NCBI RefSeq assembly: GCF_007954275.1
Contig: NZ_VOLT01000005.1
Location: forward strand, 310,001-374,000
Direction of reading: 5' to 3'
Length of the DNA stretch: 64,000 bases
Origin: Colwellia demingiae
GTDB taxonomy: Bacteria; Pseudomonadota; Gammaproteobacteria; Enterobacterales; Alteromonadaceae
Position numbers and translations under genes: made by a program. The notes beneath the pieces are model-generated. The model was not told the DNA's origin. It ran no database searches and saw only the letters and a program-made list of their open reading frames with translations. This document shows, one piece after another, positions 50,252 through 58,940 of this stretch (the first letter of the stretch is position 1; every line of letters begins with the position of its first letter).

Positions 50252-51099
50252 TGACACACTCAAATATTCAACAAGCGGGTGCTCGTTATCAAACCTCGTT
50301 CGCCGCATTGAAAGAGAAAAATGAACAAGCTTTCATCCCTTTTGTTATGATTGGCGATCCTAATGCAGAACAGTCATTTGCAGTAATCAAAAGTTTAATT
50401 GATGCTGGGGCAGATGCTTTAGAGTTAGGTATTCCGTTTTCAGACCCAAGTGCTGATGGTTTAACTATTCAAAATGCAGCACTTCGCGCTTTAGGTGCGG
50501 GCATTAACACCGATACATGTATTGATATATTAAAACAAGTTCGAGAATACGCTCCACAAATACCCATTGGCTTATTGCTTTATGGCAACTTAGTTTTTGC
50601 TCGCGGTATTGACAACTTTTATCGAGATATGAGTGAAGCTGGTGTTGATTCAGTATTAATTGCTGACGTCCCTATTAGAGAGAGTGAACCCTTTCGAGAA
50701 GCAGCATTAAAATACGGAATTGCGCCTATTTTTATTGCTCCCCCTAACGCCAGCGATGAAATATTACGTGCAGTATCCTCATACTCTCGTGGTTATACTT
50801 ATGTATTAAGTCGCGCGGGCGTGACAGGCGTAGACACTGCAGAAAGCCCAAAGAACACGGTAACTACTACAGCAAACAAGTTAATTGACAGTTTAGTAAA
50901 ATATCATGCTGCTCCTCCAATACTAGGATTTGGCATCTCAACACCGCAGCAAGTTAAAGATGCCCTTAGCGCAGGAGCACTAGGCGCAATTAGTGGTTCG
51001 GCAGTAGTTAAAATTATTGAAGATAACTTAGCCGACAATAATAAAATGCTCATTGGTTTAGCTAATTTTGTTAGTGAAATGAAAGCAGCAACGAGATAA
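50251..51099 (+). CDS. trpA: Tryptophan synthase alpha chain
   Basis: This 282-residue TIM barrel cleaves indole-3-glycerol phosphate and channels indole to TrpB. Catalytic residues E58 and D69 lie in [14 protein letters not shown], and GVTG and [10 protein letters not shown] mark the phosphate site. Last gene of the operon, followed by a terminator. Confidence 0.97.
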   Translation: MTHSNIQQAGARYQTSFAALKEKNEQAFIPFVMIGDPNAEQSFAVIKSLIDAGADALELGIPFSDPSADGLTIQNAALRALGAGINTDTCIDILKQVREYAPQIPIGLLLYGNLVFARGIDNFYRDMSEAGVDSVLIADVPIRESEPFREAALKYGIAPIFIAPPNASDEILRAVSSYSRGYTYVLSRAGVTGVDTAESPKNTVTTTANKLIDSLVKYHAAPPILGFGISTPQQVKDALSAGALGAISGSAVVKIIEDNLADNNKMLIGLANFVSEMKAATR

Positions 51100-51153
51100 T
51101 AAACGTCTACAAAAGTTATGCTTTTCAAACGAAAAGATAGCAGAGCACATAAT

Positions 51154-51180
51154 AAAGGAGCTATTTTTAGCTCCTTTTTA
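51154..51180. terminator. Terminator of the trp operon
   Basis: AAAGGAGCTA / TAGCTCCTTT stem with A and T tracts, between trpA and a convergent gene. Confidence 0.88.
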
Positions 51181-51192
51181 TATTGCTTTTGT

Positions 51193-51549
51193 TTAAATTC
51201 TGAACATGCGTAGTGATAAAAAAATTATCACTAATGTTAAACCGATAAAGAGCAATGCTAAAAAATGATATAAACTTCGTTGCACTTTAATTTTAGCGCG
51301 TATAAATATCCCTTTTGAGCCTTCGTCGTTCCTTGGGATATTATGAAAAAGAGAAAGTAATATATTAAATAGTAGTAACCATATCAAGCCAACAAAACTT
51401 AACATAGCATAAGGGTTGGTCGACTGCGTTGGCAAAGATGCTTGCAGCACCTGGGTAACAATAATTGCAACAAGGAGTGCTGCCACTATGTAAGTCAACT
51501 TACGAAATGGTTGCAACTTTGAAGATAGCTTTTCTAATATTTCCAACAT
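51193..51549 (-). CDS. Small membrane protein of unknown function
   Basis: This 118-residue protein has three predicted membrane helices (about 18-37, 47-66 and 94-115) separated by a polar stretch with charges (NIPRNDEGSKGIFIRAKIKVQRS). I do not recognise the family. A TTG two codons earlier is in frame, but the ATG at 51549 is preferred; both have weak ribosome binding sites. It lies between trpA and the CsrB-like RNAs, convergent with trp and sharing its terminator. Confidence 0.78.
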   Translation of the reverse strand: MLEILEKLSSKLQPFRKLTYIVAALLVAIIVTQVLQASLPTQSTNPYAMLSFVGLIWLLLFNILLSLFHNIPRNDEGSKGIFIRAKIKVQRSLYHFLALLFIGLTLVIIFLSLRMFRI

Positions 51550-51677
51550 GTACAACCCAACTCTGAAATGACTCTATGATTCACGAAGAAGTGATGTTCA
51601 AGACTTACCATACTGACTGATAATACTTTGCCTTAGTAAATTATAGCGATAAACGAACAAATATTATAATCTAAACA

Positions 51678-51704
51678 GAAAAAATGCGACTCAATGAGTC
51701 GCAT
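51678..51704 (-). terminator. Terminator of CsrB-like RNA copy 1
   Basis: ATGCGACTCA / TGAGTCGCAT stem, single-base loop region, with six A on the left giving the U tract of the leftward RNA. Confidence 0.88.
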
Positions 51705-52326
51705 TTTTATAACTAGCTTATACGGTGCGTCCTGCACACATATTAATGATCTCATTTCTTCCTTGAACAACTATCCTTAGTATATCCTTTATGAATCCAT
51801 TCATATCCATGTTGGGTAACGATTACGTTCCCTATTCAATCATCCATAATTAGTGTCTTCCTGACGCTATTTCCTTTAAAGCTTACAATTCAACAAGTCC
51901 GTGTTTTTTCCTTTAGTTAACCTTCCTTAATTAACATTCCTTGGTAATAGTCTTCCATTACTACTGTCTTCCTGACCTTGGTTATCCTCACCAAGTCACA
52001 TCCTTGTTCATATCATCCATAGTGGCATCCTACCACTAGACTTCGTCCTTAAAGCCTCCTTGTTAAACCCTATTAAAAATAACACTAACGTGTAATTCCT
52101 AATTAAAGCATCCTGCTTTAGGTTTTCCTTTTATCTTATACAAGCATCCTTACTCACATCTTCCTTGAATTGCATCCATTGCATCCTATCTATTCAACTC
52201 TATCCCTGAGTTATGCTACCGTCCTCGGTAAGTCCTTAAGTTACTAGATTCCATCTTAGTAACGGCATCTTCCTTAATCGCATTACAAGTAACGCCGAAG
52301 CCCCCTGCTCCTTGTCTTCCTGACAT
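51678..52326 (-). ncRNA. csrB: CsrB-like regulatory RNA, copy 1
   Basis: Read on the minus strand, this 650-base stretch contains about 36 GGA triplets, many as AAGGATG, AAGGAAG or CAGGAAGAC, the CsrA-binding pattern of CsrB/RsmY-type sRNAs, which soak up the translational regulator CsrA. It ends in a perfect terminator (51684-51704) with a U tract and has no convincing open frame. The likely start is just after a TATTAT box at 52332-52337; a GacA/UvrY-type site lies about 160 bases further upstream. A second copy with the same 5' and 3' sequences follows. Both transcript ends are predictions. Confidence 0.87.
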
Positions 52327-52331
52327 GATTG

Positions 52332-52390
52332 ATAATACTCCTAAATATAGTTTATCGAAGCGGGTTAATAACAAAGATCCAAATGTAAAA
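52332..52390 (-). promoter_or_regulatory. Core promoter region of CsrB-like RNA copy 1
   Basis: On the minus strand CGCTTCGA, TATTTAGG and TATTAT are arranged as in the copy 2 region (53164-53220), while the surrounding bases differ. Conservation outside the RNA suggests a shared promoter. TATTAT is the best -10 candidate. Confidence 0.5.
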
Positions 52391-52491
52391 ACAATGTAAC
52401 AATAGGTTTTTTGAATTTATCTTTATTAATCAGCACTATATATTTTATTTTTTTATGTTTTAGCGAGAATTGCCAACATATCTCACGCTGA

Positions 52492-52509
52492 TGTAGGATA
52501 TGTCTTACA
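52492..52509. promoter_or_regulatory. GacA/UvrY-type upstream site, copy 1
   Basis: TGTAGG-ATATGT-CTTACA fits the palindrome TGTAAG-N6-CTTACA known upstream of Gac-controlled sRNA genes, with one mismatch. It lies about 165 bases before the predicted RNA start and is preceded by bases (TTGCCAAcATATCTCAC) conserved at copy 2. Confidence 0.72.
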
Positions 52510-52624
52510 AAGAATATAGAGGTTTGTCAGTACTATTTTTTGTCTGGGAATGTACCAAAATAAATTTGGTTCAAAATGGGGATTATCGAATAAATTTTTA
52601 TAACTGTATAATTTATTAAAACCT

Positions 52625-52652
52625 ATAAAAAATGCGACTCGTTGAGTCGCAT
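52625..52652 (-). terminator. Terminator of CsrB-like RNA copy 2
   Basis: ATGCGACTC / GAGTCGCAT stem, the same as copy 1 except for the loop, with six A to its left. Confidence 0.87.
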
Positions 52653-53157
52653 CTTTATAACTAGCTTATATGGTGCGTCCTGCACACATATTTAATGATC
52701 TCATTTCTTCCTTGAACAACTATCCTTAGCATATCCTCTATGAGTCCACTCATATCCATTTAGAGAAACAATTAAGTTTCCCATTTAATCATCCATAATT
52801 TTCGTCTTCCTGACATTGGCTATTATCACTAAGCCACATCCTTCATTCCTTTGTGGTTTCCTACCACTTGACTCTATCCTTAAAGTCTCCTTATCAAACC
52901 CTATCCTGAATAACACAAAAATATTATTTAGAATTAAAGCGTCCTGCTTTAGGTTTTCCTTTTATCTGACACAAGCATCCTTACTTATATCTTCCTTGAA
53001 TAGCATCCATTGCATCCAATTTTCTCAACTCAATCCTTAAGTTATAGTTACCGTCCTCGGTAGTCCTTAAGTCACTAGATTCCATCTCAGTAACTTGCAT
53101 CTTCCTTAATTGCATTACAAGTAATGCTGAAGCCCCCTGCTTCTTGTCTTCCTGACA
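52625..53157 (-). ncRNA. csrB: CsrB-like regulatory RNA, copy 2
   Basis: A paralogue of the downstream copy, about 530 bases on the minus strand with about 27 GGA triplets by eye. The first 60 or so bases (TGTCAGGAAGACAAG, AGGGGGCTTC), an AAAGCAGGA block and the last 100 bases (GTGTGCAGGACGCACCATAT..., terminator) are nearly the same as in copy 1. The middle is shorter by about 120 bases. It should sequester CsrA like copy 1. An open frame on the plus strand at 52816-53040 is a by-product of the base composition. Confidence 0.86.
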
Positions 53158-53323
53158 GGAATAATAATACCCTAAATATCACTGCTCGAAGCGAGTTAAC
53201 AAATAAGATCCAAATACAGAAATAACATTACGATAAATAACAACATTTAACACTTAACAATCAACATGTTATATTAATAGTTCAAATGAAGCAGCAGAAA
53301 TTGCCAATATATCTCACAGTGAC

Positions 53324-53339
53324 GTAAGACATGTCTTAC
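53324..53339. promoter_or_regulatory. GacA/UvrY-type upstream site, copy 2
   Basis: GTAAGACATGTCTTAC is a perfect 16-base palindrome matching the core TGTAAG-N6-CTTACA motif, about 170 bases before the predicted start of copy 2. The bases TTGCCAATATATCTCAC next to it are shared with copy 1. Confidence 0.8.
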
Positions 53340-53342
53340 AAA

Positions 53343-53372
53343 AAAAATAGCACTTGTTCAGTGCTATTTTTT
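53343..53372 (-). terminator. Terminator of the GNAT gene
   Basis: AAAAATAGCACT / AGTGCTATTTTT stem with A and T tracts. It isolates the CsrB-like locus from the leftward GNAT gene. Confidence 0.85.
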
Positions 53373-53437
53373 ATTGGGGAATGAAATTAGGGTAAAAGAG
53401 ACTAAGAGTAGCCTCAATAAAAGCAAAGAAATAACAT

Positions 53438-54109
53438 TTATTCTTCTTTATCTCGATAATGAACCATCACAGAGCCACAGACATTACCTACTGTGACCTC
53501 TTTTACCGTGTGATAATCAACCTGTTTGAAGAACTCTTTAAATTTTCCTGATGTAGCATACACTGCGACACCCTCGCTATCAGGGTGTTCATCAAGAACT
53601 GTATTTACAGCAGCCATTAAATAATGACCAAAACCATGCTGCTGATGCAGAGGATGAACTGCAATAAAGGATAAAAAGTGAAATATTTTTAAAGGTACAG
53701 CAGCCAATACGGTTTGCTCTTTTTGCATCATTTGTTTGGTACTAAAGTAACCGGCATTCAACAGCATCTTTAAACGCCAATGCCAAAAACGATCACTTGC
53801 CAATGTTTCATCAGGGCTATTAATACAAGCAACACCAACCATAGCCTCACCTAGATACAAACCAATCATAGGCTGTTTAGCTTGCCAGAAAGCATTAAGT
53901 TCTTCTCTGATAGCACCACGAAGACGTTGTTCATAATCTTCTTTATCGCTTTTAAAAATATCTAAAAAAACGGGATCATCATGATAGGCTTGATATAAAA
54001 GTGACGCGGCTAATTTCAATTCATGAGCACCCAAATAAGTCGCTCGAATATTAACGTCTTGATTTATATTACTATCAACACTACTTTCTACCGATACTGT
54101 CTCACTCAT
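53438..54109 (-). CDS. GNAT family N-acetyltransferase
   Basis: This 223-residue protein has the acetyl-CoA-binding motif of GNAT enzymes: FLSFIAVHPLHQQHGFGHYLM, with Q-x-x-G-x-G in the pyrophosphate loop, and a C-terminal strand GVAVYATSGKFKEFFKQVDYHTV. The first 25 residues are polar and probably disordered. The acceptor substrate cannot be predicted. It is a single-gene unit upstream of the regulatory RNA locus. Confidence 0.85.
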   Translation of the reverse strand: MSETVSVESSVDSNINQDVNIRATYLGAHELKLAASLLYQAYHDDPVFLDIFKSDKEDYEQRLRGAIREELNAFWQAKQPMIGLYLGEAMVGVACINSPDETLASDRFWHWRLKMLLNAGYFSTKQMMQKEQTVLAAVPLKIFHFLSFIAVHPLHQQHGFGHYLMAAVNTVLDEHPDSEGVAVYATSGKFKEFFKQVDYHTVKEVTVGNVCGSVMVHYRDKEE

Positions 54110-54227
54110 TATTATCCCTACTCTGACGGTGGATTATCTTTAATTTAACAACCCACCATACCAGTATAATTTCAAATAGGTCAAATTTAATAAGTTTATA
54201 CAAATTGTTACTATAGATGTGGGGTTA

Positions 54228-54257
54228 AAAAAATACCCCGCAATGCGAGGTATTTAA
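54228..54257 (-). terminator. Terminator of the DUF3192 lipoprotein gene
   Basis: AAATACC-C-CGC / GCG-A-GGTATTT stem with one mismatch and a run of A on the left. Confidence 0.72.
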
Positions 54258-54276
54258 AAGCTAACAAAACCAATAA

Positions 54277-54669
54277 TTAATTTACTATAACCTTATCAAT
54301 TTTTGAATAATCTCCACCATTTCCAGTTTCCACTAGTTGACCATTAATAAATTGGAGGAAAGTACATTCATCTTTTGTCGTTAAACCATCTTTATGTTTG
54401 CGTTGGGTACGATAATATAGAACGCGTACTGTGTTATCGCCATCGGCATAAGTCTCAGAAAAATCAGAAACGCCTAACTGTTCTTGTATATCCATAAACG
54501 AAGTGCCTAATTGTATTTTGGCAATTTTCTTACGATTTTTATAAGTTCGGTCTTCGTTATCTCCAACAAAACCATGATCCATTCCATCATCATTTATTTT
54601 AATAACACAGCCAGATAATGTCATAGCTAGTGGTACTGCAATCAGTAAAGCTATTATTGATTTTTTCAT
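54277..54669 (-). CDS. DUF3192 lipoprotein
   Basis: This 130-residue protein has a lipoprotein signal peptide with lipobox L-S-G-C (C21 or so). The following domain (KIQLGTSFMDIQEQLG, VLYYRTQRKHKDGLTTKDECTFLQFING) is DUF3192, a BamE/OmlA-like small fold. The frame extends upstream to 54744, but the ATG at 54669 starts the signal peptide and has AGGAAA at the right distance. A paralogue without a lipobox is at 62890. Function unknown. Confidence 0.88.
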   Translation of the reverse strand: MKKSIIALLIAVPLAMTLSGCVIKINDDGMDHGFVGDNEDRTYKNRKKIAKIQLGTSFMDIQEQLGVSDFSETYADGDNTVRVLYYRTQRKHKDGLTTKDECTFLQFINGQLVETGNGGDYSKIDKVIVN

Positions 54670-54862
54670 GTCTATATTTCCTAAGGTATTTTTAATATTT
54701 ATTATAATGCTCAAATGTATTAAAGCAAAAAACAAGCCAAACACCTAAGTAATTGAATTTAAATAATTTTAAAAATTAAAGAAATGTAAGCCAAGACATC
54801 TTTAGCTATATTGGCTAAAATATAGTTAAATTAATTAATCATATTCAAAATCAGTAAGTAAA

Positions 54863-55234
54863 ATGACAATTATCGATGAAATTTTAATCTGCGCGAATCA
54901 ATTAGCTAACGCAGGAAAAAAGCCGACTGTTGCTTTAATAAAATCAAAGCTCAGTCAACGTGCTCCATTAGCCACGGTAATAACTACTCTGAAAGGTTGG
55001 CAGCATCAACCCGATTTCATTGCCCCGACAATTGATGAAGAACAACAAGTGAATAACGATTCATCGACAAAAAACACGTCTGAATTACTTGAATCCTTAC
55101 TTGAAAATGGCGTAATAAAAAAAGTGATTCAACAATCATTAGCTCTGGAATTAACTGAAATGAAAAAGGAGCTATCTGAGATGAAGTTGCTCATCAAAAA
55201 TTTAAGTGAGCAACTGACTAAAAAATTGGATTGA
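54863..55234 (+). CDS. Possible KfrA-like DNA-binding protein
   Basis: This 123-residue protein has an N-terminal part (about 1-48; IDEILICANQLANAGKKPTVALIKSKLSQRAPLATVITTLKGW) with the look of the KfrA N-terminal helix-turn-helix, an acidic linker, and a C-terminal coiled coil (about 85-123; heptads of L/M/I with K and E). KfrA-type proteins bind DNA; chromosomal short forms are not characterised. It is convergent with syd, 18 bases apart. The family call is tentative. Confidence 0.6.
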   Translation: MTIIDEILICANQLANAGKKPTVALIKSKLSQRAPLATVITTLKGWQHQPDFIAPTIDEEQQVNNDSSTKNTSELLESLLENGVIKKVIQQSLALELTEMKKELSEMKLLIKNLSEQLTKKLD

Positions 55235-55252
55235 TTTTAACCTTTATTCCTA

Positions 55253-55852
55253 TTATTTTTCACTCACTAAACTTTTATGAGTTAACTGATTTATAAATTC
55301 AGCTAATGAGTCGCTGAGTTTTTTATGCGGCTTACAACCAACTTGTTCGACCCAGACTTCTCCACTACTATTATCTACAGAAATAATCATATCGTCCTCA
55401 TCGGTAACAGCGAAGAAAATAGTTTCACCTTGCTTTAATCTTTGCTTCATTAAAATATGACCGATGATGTTTTCTTGTAACCGTTCAAAGTCTTCTTTGT
55501 TCCAAGCAAAGAGAAGAGATAATTCACCTTCATCACACAGCGCTTCAATATCGCCACTATAAAAAGTGGTGAAATATATTTTAATATCTGGATGTAATTC
55601 AATGTTTAATGCTGACTCGACATTTACAAAAGAGAGTGCTTCTTCTTTTTTATCAGTTGATTGCTCACTTTCCATTGCAACGGCTTGCCAGTAATGGCGA
55701 CTAGTATCATGTGAACCTAGCTCACAAGGTGATGGCCATAGTTCATCATGTTCTACTGTAGGAAGATGCCCAAATTGCTCGATGTGTTGTTTACTATAGT
55801 TTTTACTGAAGTTCAAAAGCGCTTGCGTTAAAGTTTTATTTGTAGATGTCAT
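55253..55852 (-). CDS. syd: SecY-interacting protein Syd
   Basis: This 199-residue cytosolic protein binds SecY and may check translocon assembly. PSPCELG, FYTTFYSGDIEA-like FTTFYSGDIEAL, LSLLFAWNKEDFERLQENIIGHIL and the C-terminal LAEFINQL match E. coli Syd. The frame is open to 55915 and would overlap queF, but the ATG at 55852 gives the family start (MTSTNKTLTQALLNF) and has AAAGGA upstream. It diverges from queF as in E. coli. Confidence 0.94.
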   Translation of the reverse strand: MTSTNKTLTQALLNFSKNYSKQHIEQFGHLPTVEHDELWPSPCELGSHDTSRHYWQAVAMESEQSTDKKEEALSFVNVESALNIELHPDIKIYFTTFYSGDIEALCDEGELSLLFAWNKEDFERLQENIIGHILMKQRLKQGETIFFAVTDEDDMIISVDNSSGEVWVEQVGCKPHKKLSDSLAEFINQLTHKSLVSEK

Positions 55853-55907
55853 ATAAAGAAAAGATCCTTTAAAATAGCGAGATACTAGCTCACTACTGAA
55901 AAATTTT

Positions 55908-56768
55908 ATGGCCAATTATCAAAATGCAACGGAACTCAGCAAATTAACACTGGGAAAAAGTACACAATATTGCAGCGAATATACCGCAGATTTGCTACAA
56001 GGAGTACCTAGAAGTTTAAATAGGGATGACTTAGCACTAAATCAAAGCAATTTACCTTTTGTGGGTGAGGATGTTTGGTATGGATATGAACTATCATGGC
56101 TAAATGAAAAAGGTAAGCCCGTTGTCGCTGTTGCTGAATTTCGCTTTGCTTGCACCAGTGCCAATATTGTTGAGTCAAAGTCGTTTAAGCTTTATTTAAA
56201 TAGCTTTAATCAAACACGGTTTGCCAGTGTTAAAGACGTTGAGCAAGTATTAACTAAAGATCTATCAAAAATAGCAGGCTCTGAGGCAAACGTAAATTTG
56301 TTTGGTGTTGATCACTGTCCTGCCTTAGATATTGCCAAAAAAGCAGATAAATGTATTTGTATCGATGGGGAAGATATCAGCATAGATAACTATCAATATG
56401 ACGCACAATTGCTAGCTACAGCACAAGATGAAACAACAGGTACTCAAATTGAAGAGCATTTAGTTAGCCATCTATTAAAATCTAATTGTTTAATAACCAA
56501 TCAACCAGATTGGGCAAGCATCTATATCCATTACCGTGGTAAAGCTATAGATCACTCAGCACTGTTAAAGTATTTAATATCTTTTCGCCAACACAATGAA
56601 TTTCATGAACAATGCGTCGAAAGAATCTACTGTGATTTACAGCAATTTTGTCAACTTGATGAGTTAACCATTTTCGCACGCTATACTAGGCGGGGGGGAT
56701 TAGATATTAACCCGTTCAGAAGTAGTCATACTGACCAAGCTCCTTTTGCCAGAACATTACGCCAATAA
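55908..56768 (+). CDS. queF: NADPH-dependent 7-cyano-7-deazaguanine reductase QueF
   Basis: This 286-residue long-form QueF makes preQ1 from preQ0 in queuosine synthesis. The catalytic cysteine is in LLKSNCLITNQPDWASI; the substrate-binding E and ESKSFKLYLNSFNQTRF motif is in the N-terminal T-fold half. Long-form QueF (about 280) is typical of gammaproteobacteria. It is in the conserved syd-queF-(...)-ppnN-xni neighbourhood. Confidence 0.96.
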   Translation: MANYQNATELSKLTLGKSTQYCSEYTADLLQGVPRSLNRDDLALNQSNLPFVGEDVWYGYELSWLNEKGKPVVAVAEFRFACTSANIVESKSFKLYLNSFNQTRFASVKDVEQVLTKDLSKIAGSEANVNLFGVDHCPALDIAKKADKCICIDGEDISIDNYQYDAQLLATAQDETTGTQIEEHLVSHLLKSNCLITNQPDWASIYIHYRGKAIDHSALLKYLISFRQHNEFHEQCVERIYCDLQQFCQLDELTIFARYTRRGGLDINPFRSSHTDQAPFARTLRQ

Positions 56769-56783
56769 TAGATATCATTTCTA

Positions 56784-56822
56784 AAGCATAAAGCGACATA
56801 AATGCACGCTTTATGCTTTCAT
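56784..56822. terminator. Bidirectional terminator queF/M61 peptidase
   Basis: A perfect 13-base stem AAAGCATAAAGCG / CGCTTTATGCTTT with an 11-base loop between convergent genes. Confidence 0.75.
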
Positions 56823-56826
56823 ATAG

Positions 56827-58659
56827 CTATTTCTTTTCTGGAAAGTCTACACCCGTCCATGCTTTAAAAAATGCTTTTTGTTCAACACTTGCCTTTGCAA
56901 TAGGAATGATTTTTAACTTATTTTTAGGTATCGCAGCCAGTTTAAGGCGACTAGTTGTTAATTTATCTCTTCGAAAATATGTAACCGTAATAGTTTGCTC
57001 AGGTTTAAAGTCTTTTATACGATTATCAAGTTCATTATCGAGCATGCGCAATCCATCAATAGCAACAATGACATCTTCTGTAGTAAGTCCCGCATGCCAT
57101 GCTGGACTATTTTTTTCTACCGATGAAACAATTAAATTATGATTATCTTGCTTAGCTTTAAGACCAGTCCATGCTTTAGATTGCTCACTCGATTTATCTT
57201 TAATACTTTTAGCATAACTCATCTTGAGACCAGCTTTAGCTAATAAAAGGGTAAAATCAATTTTTGTTGTACCTTGAATATTTTCTTGCCACCAAACTTG
57301 ATAGTCGTCACCTGTTATTTGCTCTAATATACTTAAAACATCTTGTTCATTATAGCCTTTTGGTAGGCGATGTTGTTGGTATAGTTGATTGTGAGCATTA
57401 CGATAACTTTTTGATAATCTAGTTTTAGTGAGTATATCAAAATCAAGTAACCAAGAGGCTAAGAAGCCTTCTGAATAGATGTTCACGCTATGGTTATTAC
57501 CATAATCCCCTCCCTCACTTATCCAAGCATCAAAGCTTGCTTGTGCCACATTCTGACTTTCTTTTCCGGCTTTATGATCATGAGCTGTAATACGTTTAGC
57601 TAACGCAGTGAAGAATTCATCTGTCGTCATTAAATTACCACGTAATAAAAGCTGGTATTGCAAATAACTGGTTGACCCCTCTACTAACCATAACAAGTTA
57701 GAATAATTTTCTTGTTGATAATCATAAGGCACAATACCTTTCGGGCGATACTGCTTTACATTCCATGTATGAACAAACTCATGAGCAGCAACGGCAATAA
57801 AGCTGAGGTAATCTTTTCGAGTGGAAAATTTAAAACGTGAACGCTGAATGATGGTTGAATTTACATGCTCTGTTGCACCGCGAGCACCACTCGTTGCATG
57901 CACCATAAAGACATAGCGCTTAAAAGGATATCCCTGCCAAATGTGCTTGCTTTGCTTTACCAATATTTGTAAATCTTTCACCATTTTCGCACTGTCGTAA
58001 TTACCTTCTCCCCATATGACCAGTTCATACTGTCGATTATCAACGCTAAACTGATGGTGTTCATTAAGACCACTTTCAATGGGAGAATCGACTAGTTGAT
58101 CATAATTATGGGCAATAAATTGATGGCTATTTTTACCGGACTCAAGACCAGAAAAGCTTTGCCATAATTTAGGTACTGAAAGCTGTACGATATGTTCTGA
58201 ACTTCTACTCGCCTTACTGTACATAACAACGGCAGAGCTATCTAAAAAAGCATGACTATCATCAATATGGCGAGTTCTTTTCGCCAATTCGTTTGCATAG
58301 ATTTGGTAAGTTAAAGTGATTTTTTTATTTTTAGCATCATTCACCTGCCAAGTGTTTTTATTTATTTTATGCCAGCTAAGCACATTATCTTGGCTATCTT
58401 TAGCAATGAATTCTCGAATTCCATTGGCTAAGTTCAGCGTCTCGTAGCGACCGGTACGCCAAGTAGGAAGATAAAAATTGACCTTGTTCTCATTTATTTG
58501 CTCAAATTTAAGTTCGACGGTAGCTAAATGGTGTTCTGGTTGCTCTAAGTTAATGTTAACTTCTACACTCGCATTAGCTGGTATTAGCTGTGTAAAAAAT
58601 ATAGATATCGCTATTATTAATTTAATTTTATAGTTAAATACGTGCGTAAATTGTCTCAT
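56827..58659 (-). CDS. M61 family glycyl aminopeptidase-like protease with PDZ domain
   Basis: This 610-residue exported protease has a signal peptide ending near ...LIPANA (residue 30), an N-terminal beta domain, the zinc motif H-E-F-V-H at 293-297 with W-N following, the downstream acid in LLWLVEGSTSYLQY, and a C-terminal PDZ domain (about 500-575; GLKAKQDNHNLIVSSVEKNSPAWHAGL). M61 enzymes of marine and soil bacteria cleave small N-terminal residues. It is monocistronic. Cell location is periplasmic or secreted. Confidence 0.92.
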   Translation of the reverse strand: MRQFTHVFNYKIKLIIAISIFFTQLIPANASVEVNINLEQPEHHLATVELKFEQINENKVNFYLPTWRTGRYETLNLANGIREFIAKDSQDNVLSWHKINKNTWQVNDAKNKKITLTYQIYANELAKRTRHIDDSHAFLDSSAVVMYSKASRSSEHIVQLSVPKLWQSFSGLESGKNSHQFIAHNYDQLVDSPIESGLNEHHQFSVDNRQYELVIWGEGNYDSAKMVKDLQILVKQSKHIWQGYPFKRYVFMVHATSGARGATEHVNSTIIQRSRFKFSTRKDYLSFIAVAAHEFVHTWNVKQYRPKGIVPYDYQQENYSNLLWLVEGSTSYLQYQLLLRGNLMTTDEFFTALAKRITAHDHKAGKESQNVAQASFDAWISEGGDYGNNHSVNIYSEGFLASWLLDFDILTKTRLSKSYRNAHNQLYQQHRLPKGYNEQDVLSILEQITGDDYQVWWQENIQGTTKIDFTLLLAKAGLKMSYAKSIKDKSSEQSKAWTGLKAKQDNHNLIVSSVEKNSPAWHAGLTTEDVIVAIDGLRMLDNELDNRIKDFKPEQTITVTYFRRDKLTTSRLKLAAIPKNKLKIIPIAKASVEQKAFFKAWTGVDFPEKK

Positions 58660-58940
58660 TATTAGTACACAAAATTGTTGCTTTAAGATGGCAGTATTTT
58701 ACCAATGAAAAATTGCTTAATACTATTAAAATTTAATATGGAACAATGAAAGTGATTTTTTTTCACTCACATACTGATAAATAACATTTTTATGGTATAA
58801 ACTGTCTTATAATAAGAACAAAGTAATAGTCTAGTATTAAAGTATTTATCAAGATAAATAACAGCTAAGATAACGTTAATCATCTTGTTTAGACTATATT
58901 ACGCACTAACTATTCCTCTGCATTAGGATTTATTGGTTTT

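Noticed and set aside
52816-53040. A 74-codon open frame on the plus strand
   Set aside because: It runs antisense through the CsrB-like RNA copy 2. Its serine/leucine-rich product comes from the repeated TCC triplets, and there is no ribosome binding site or counterpart in copy 1.
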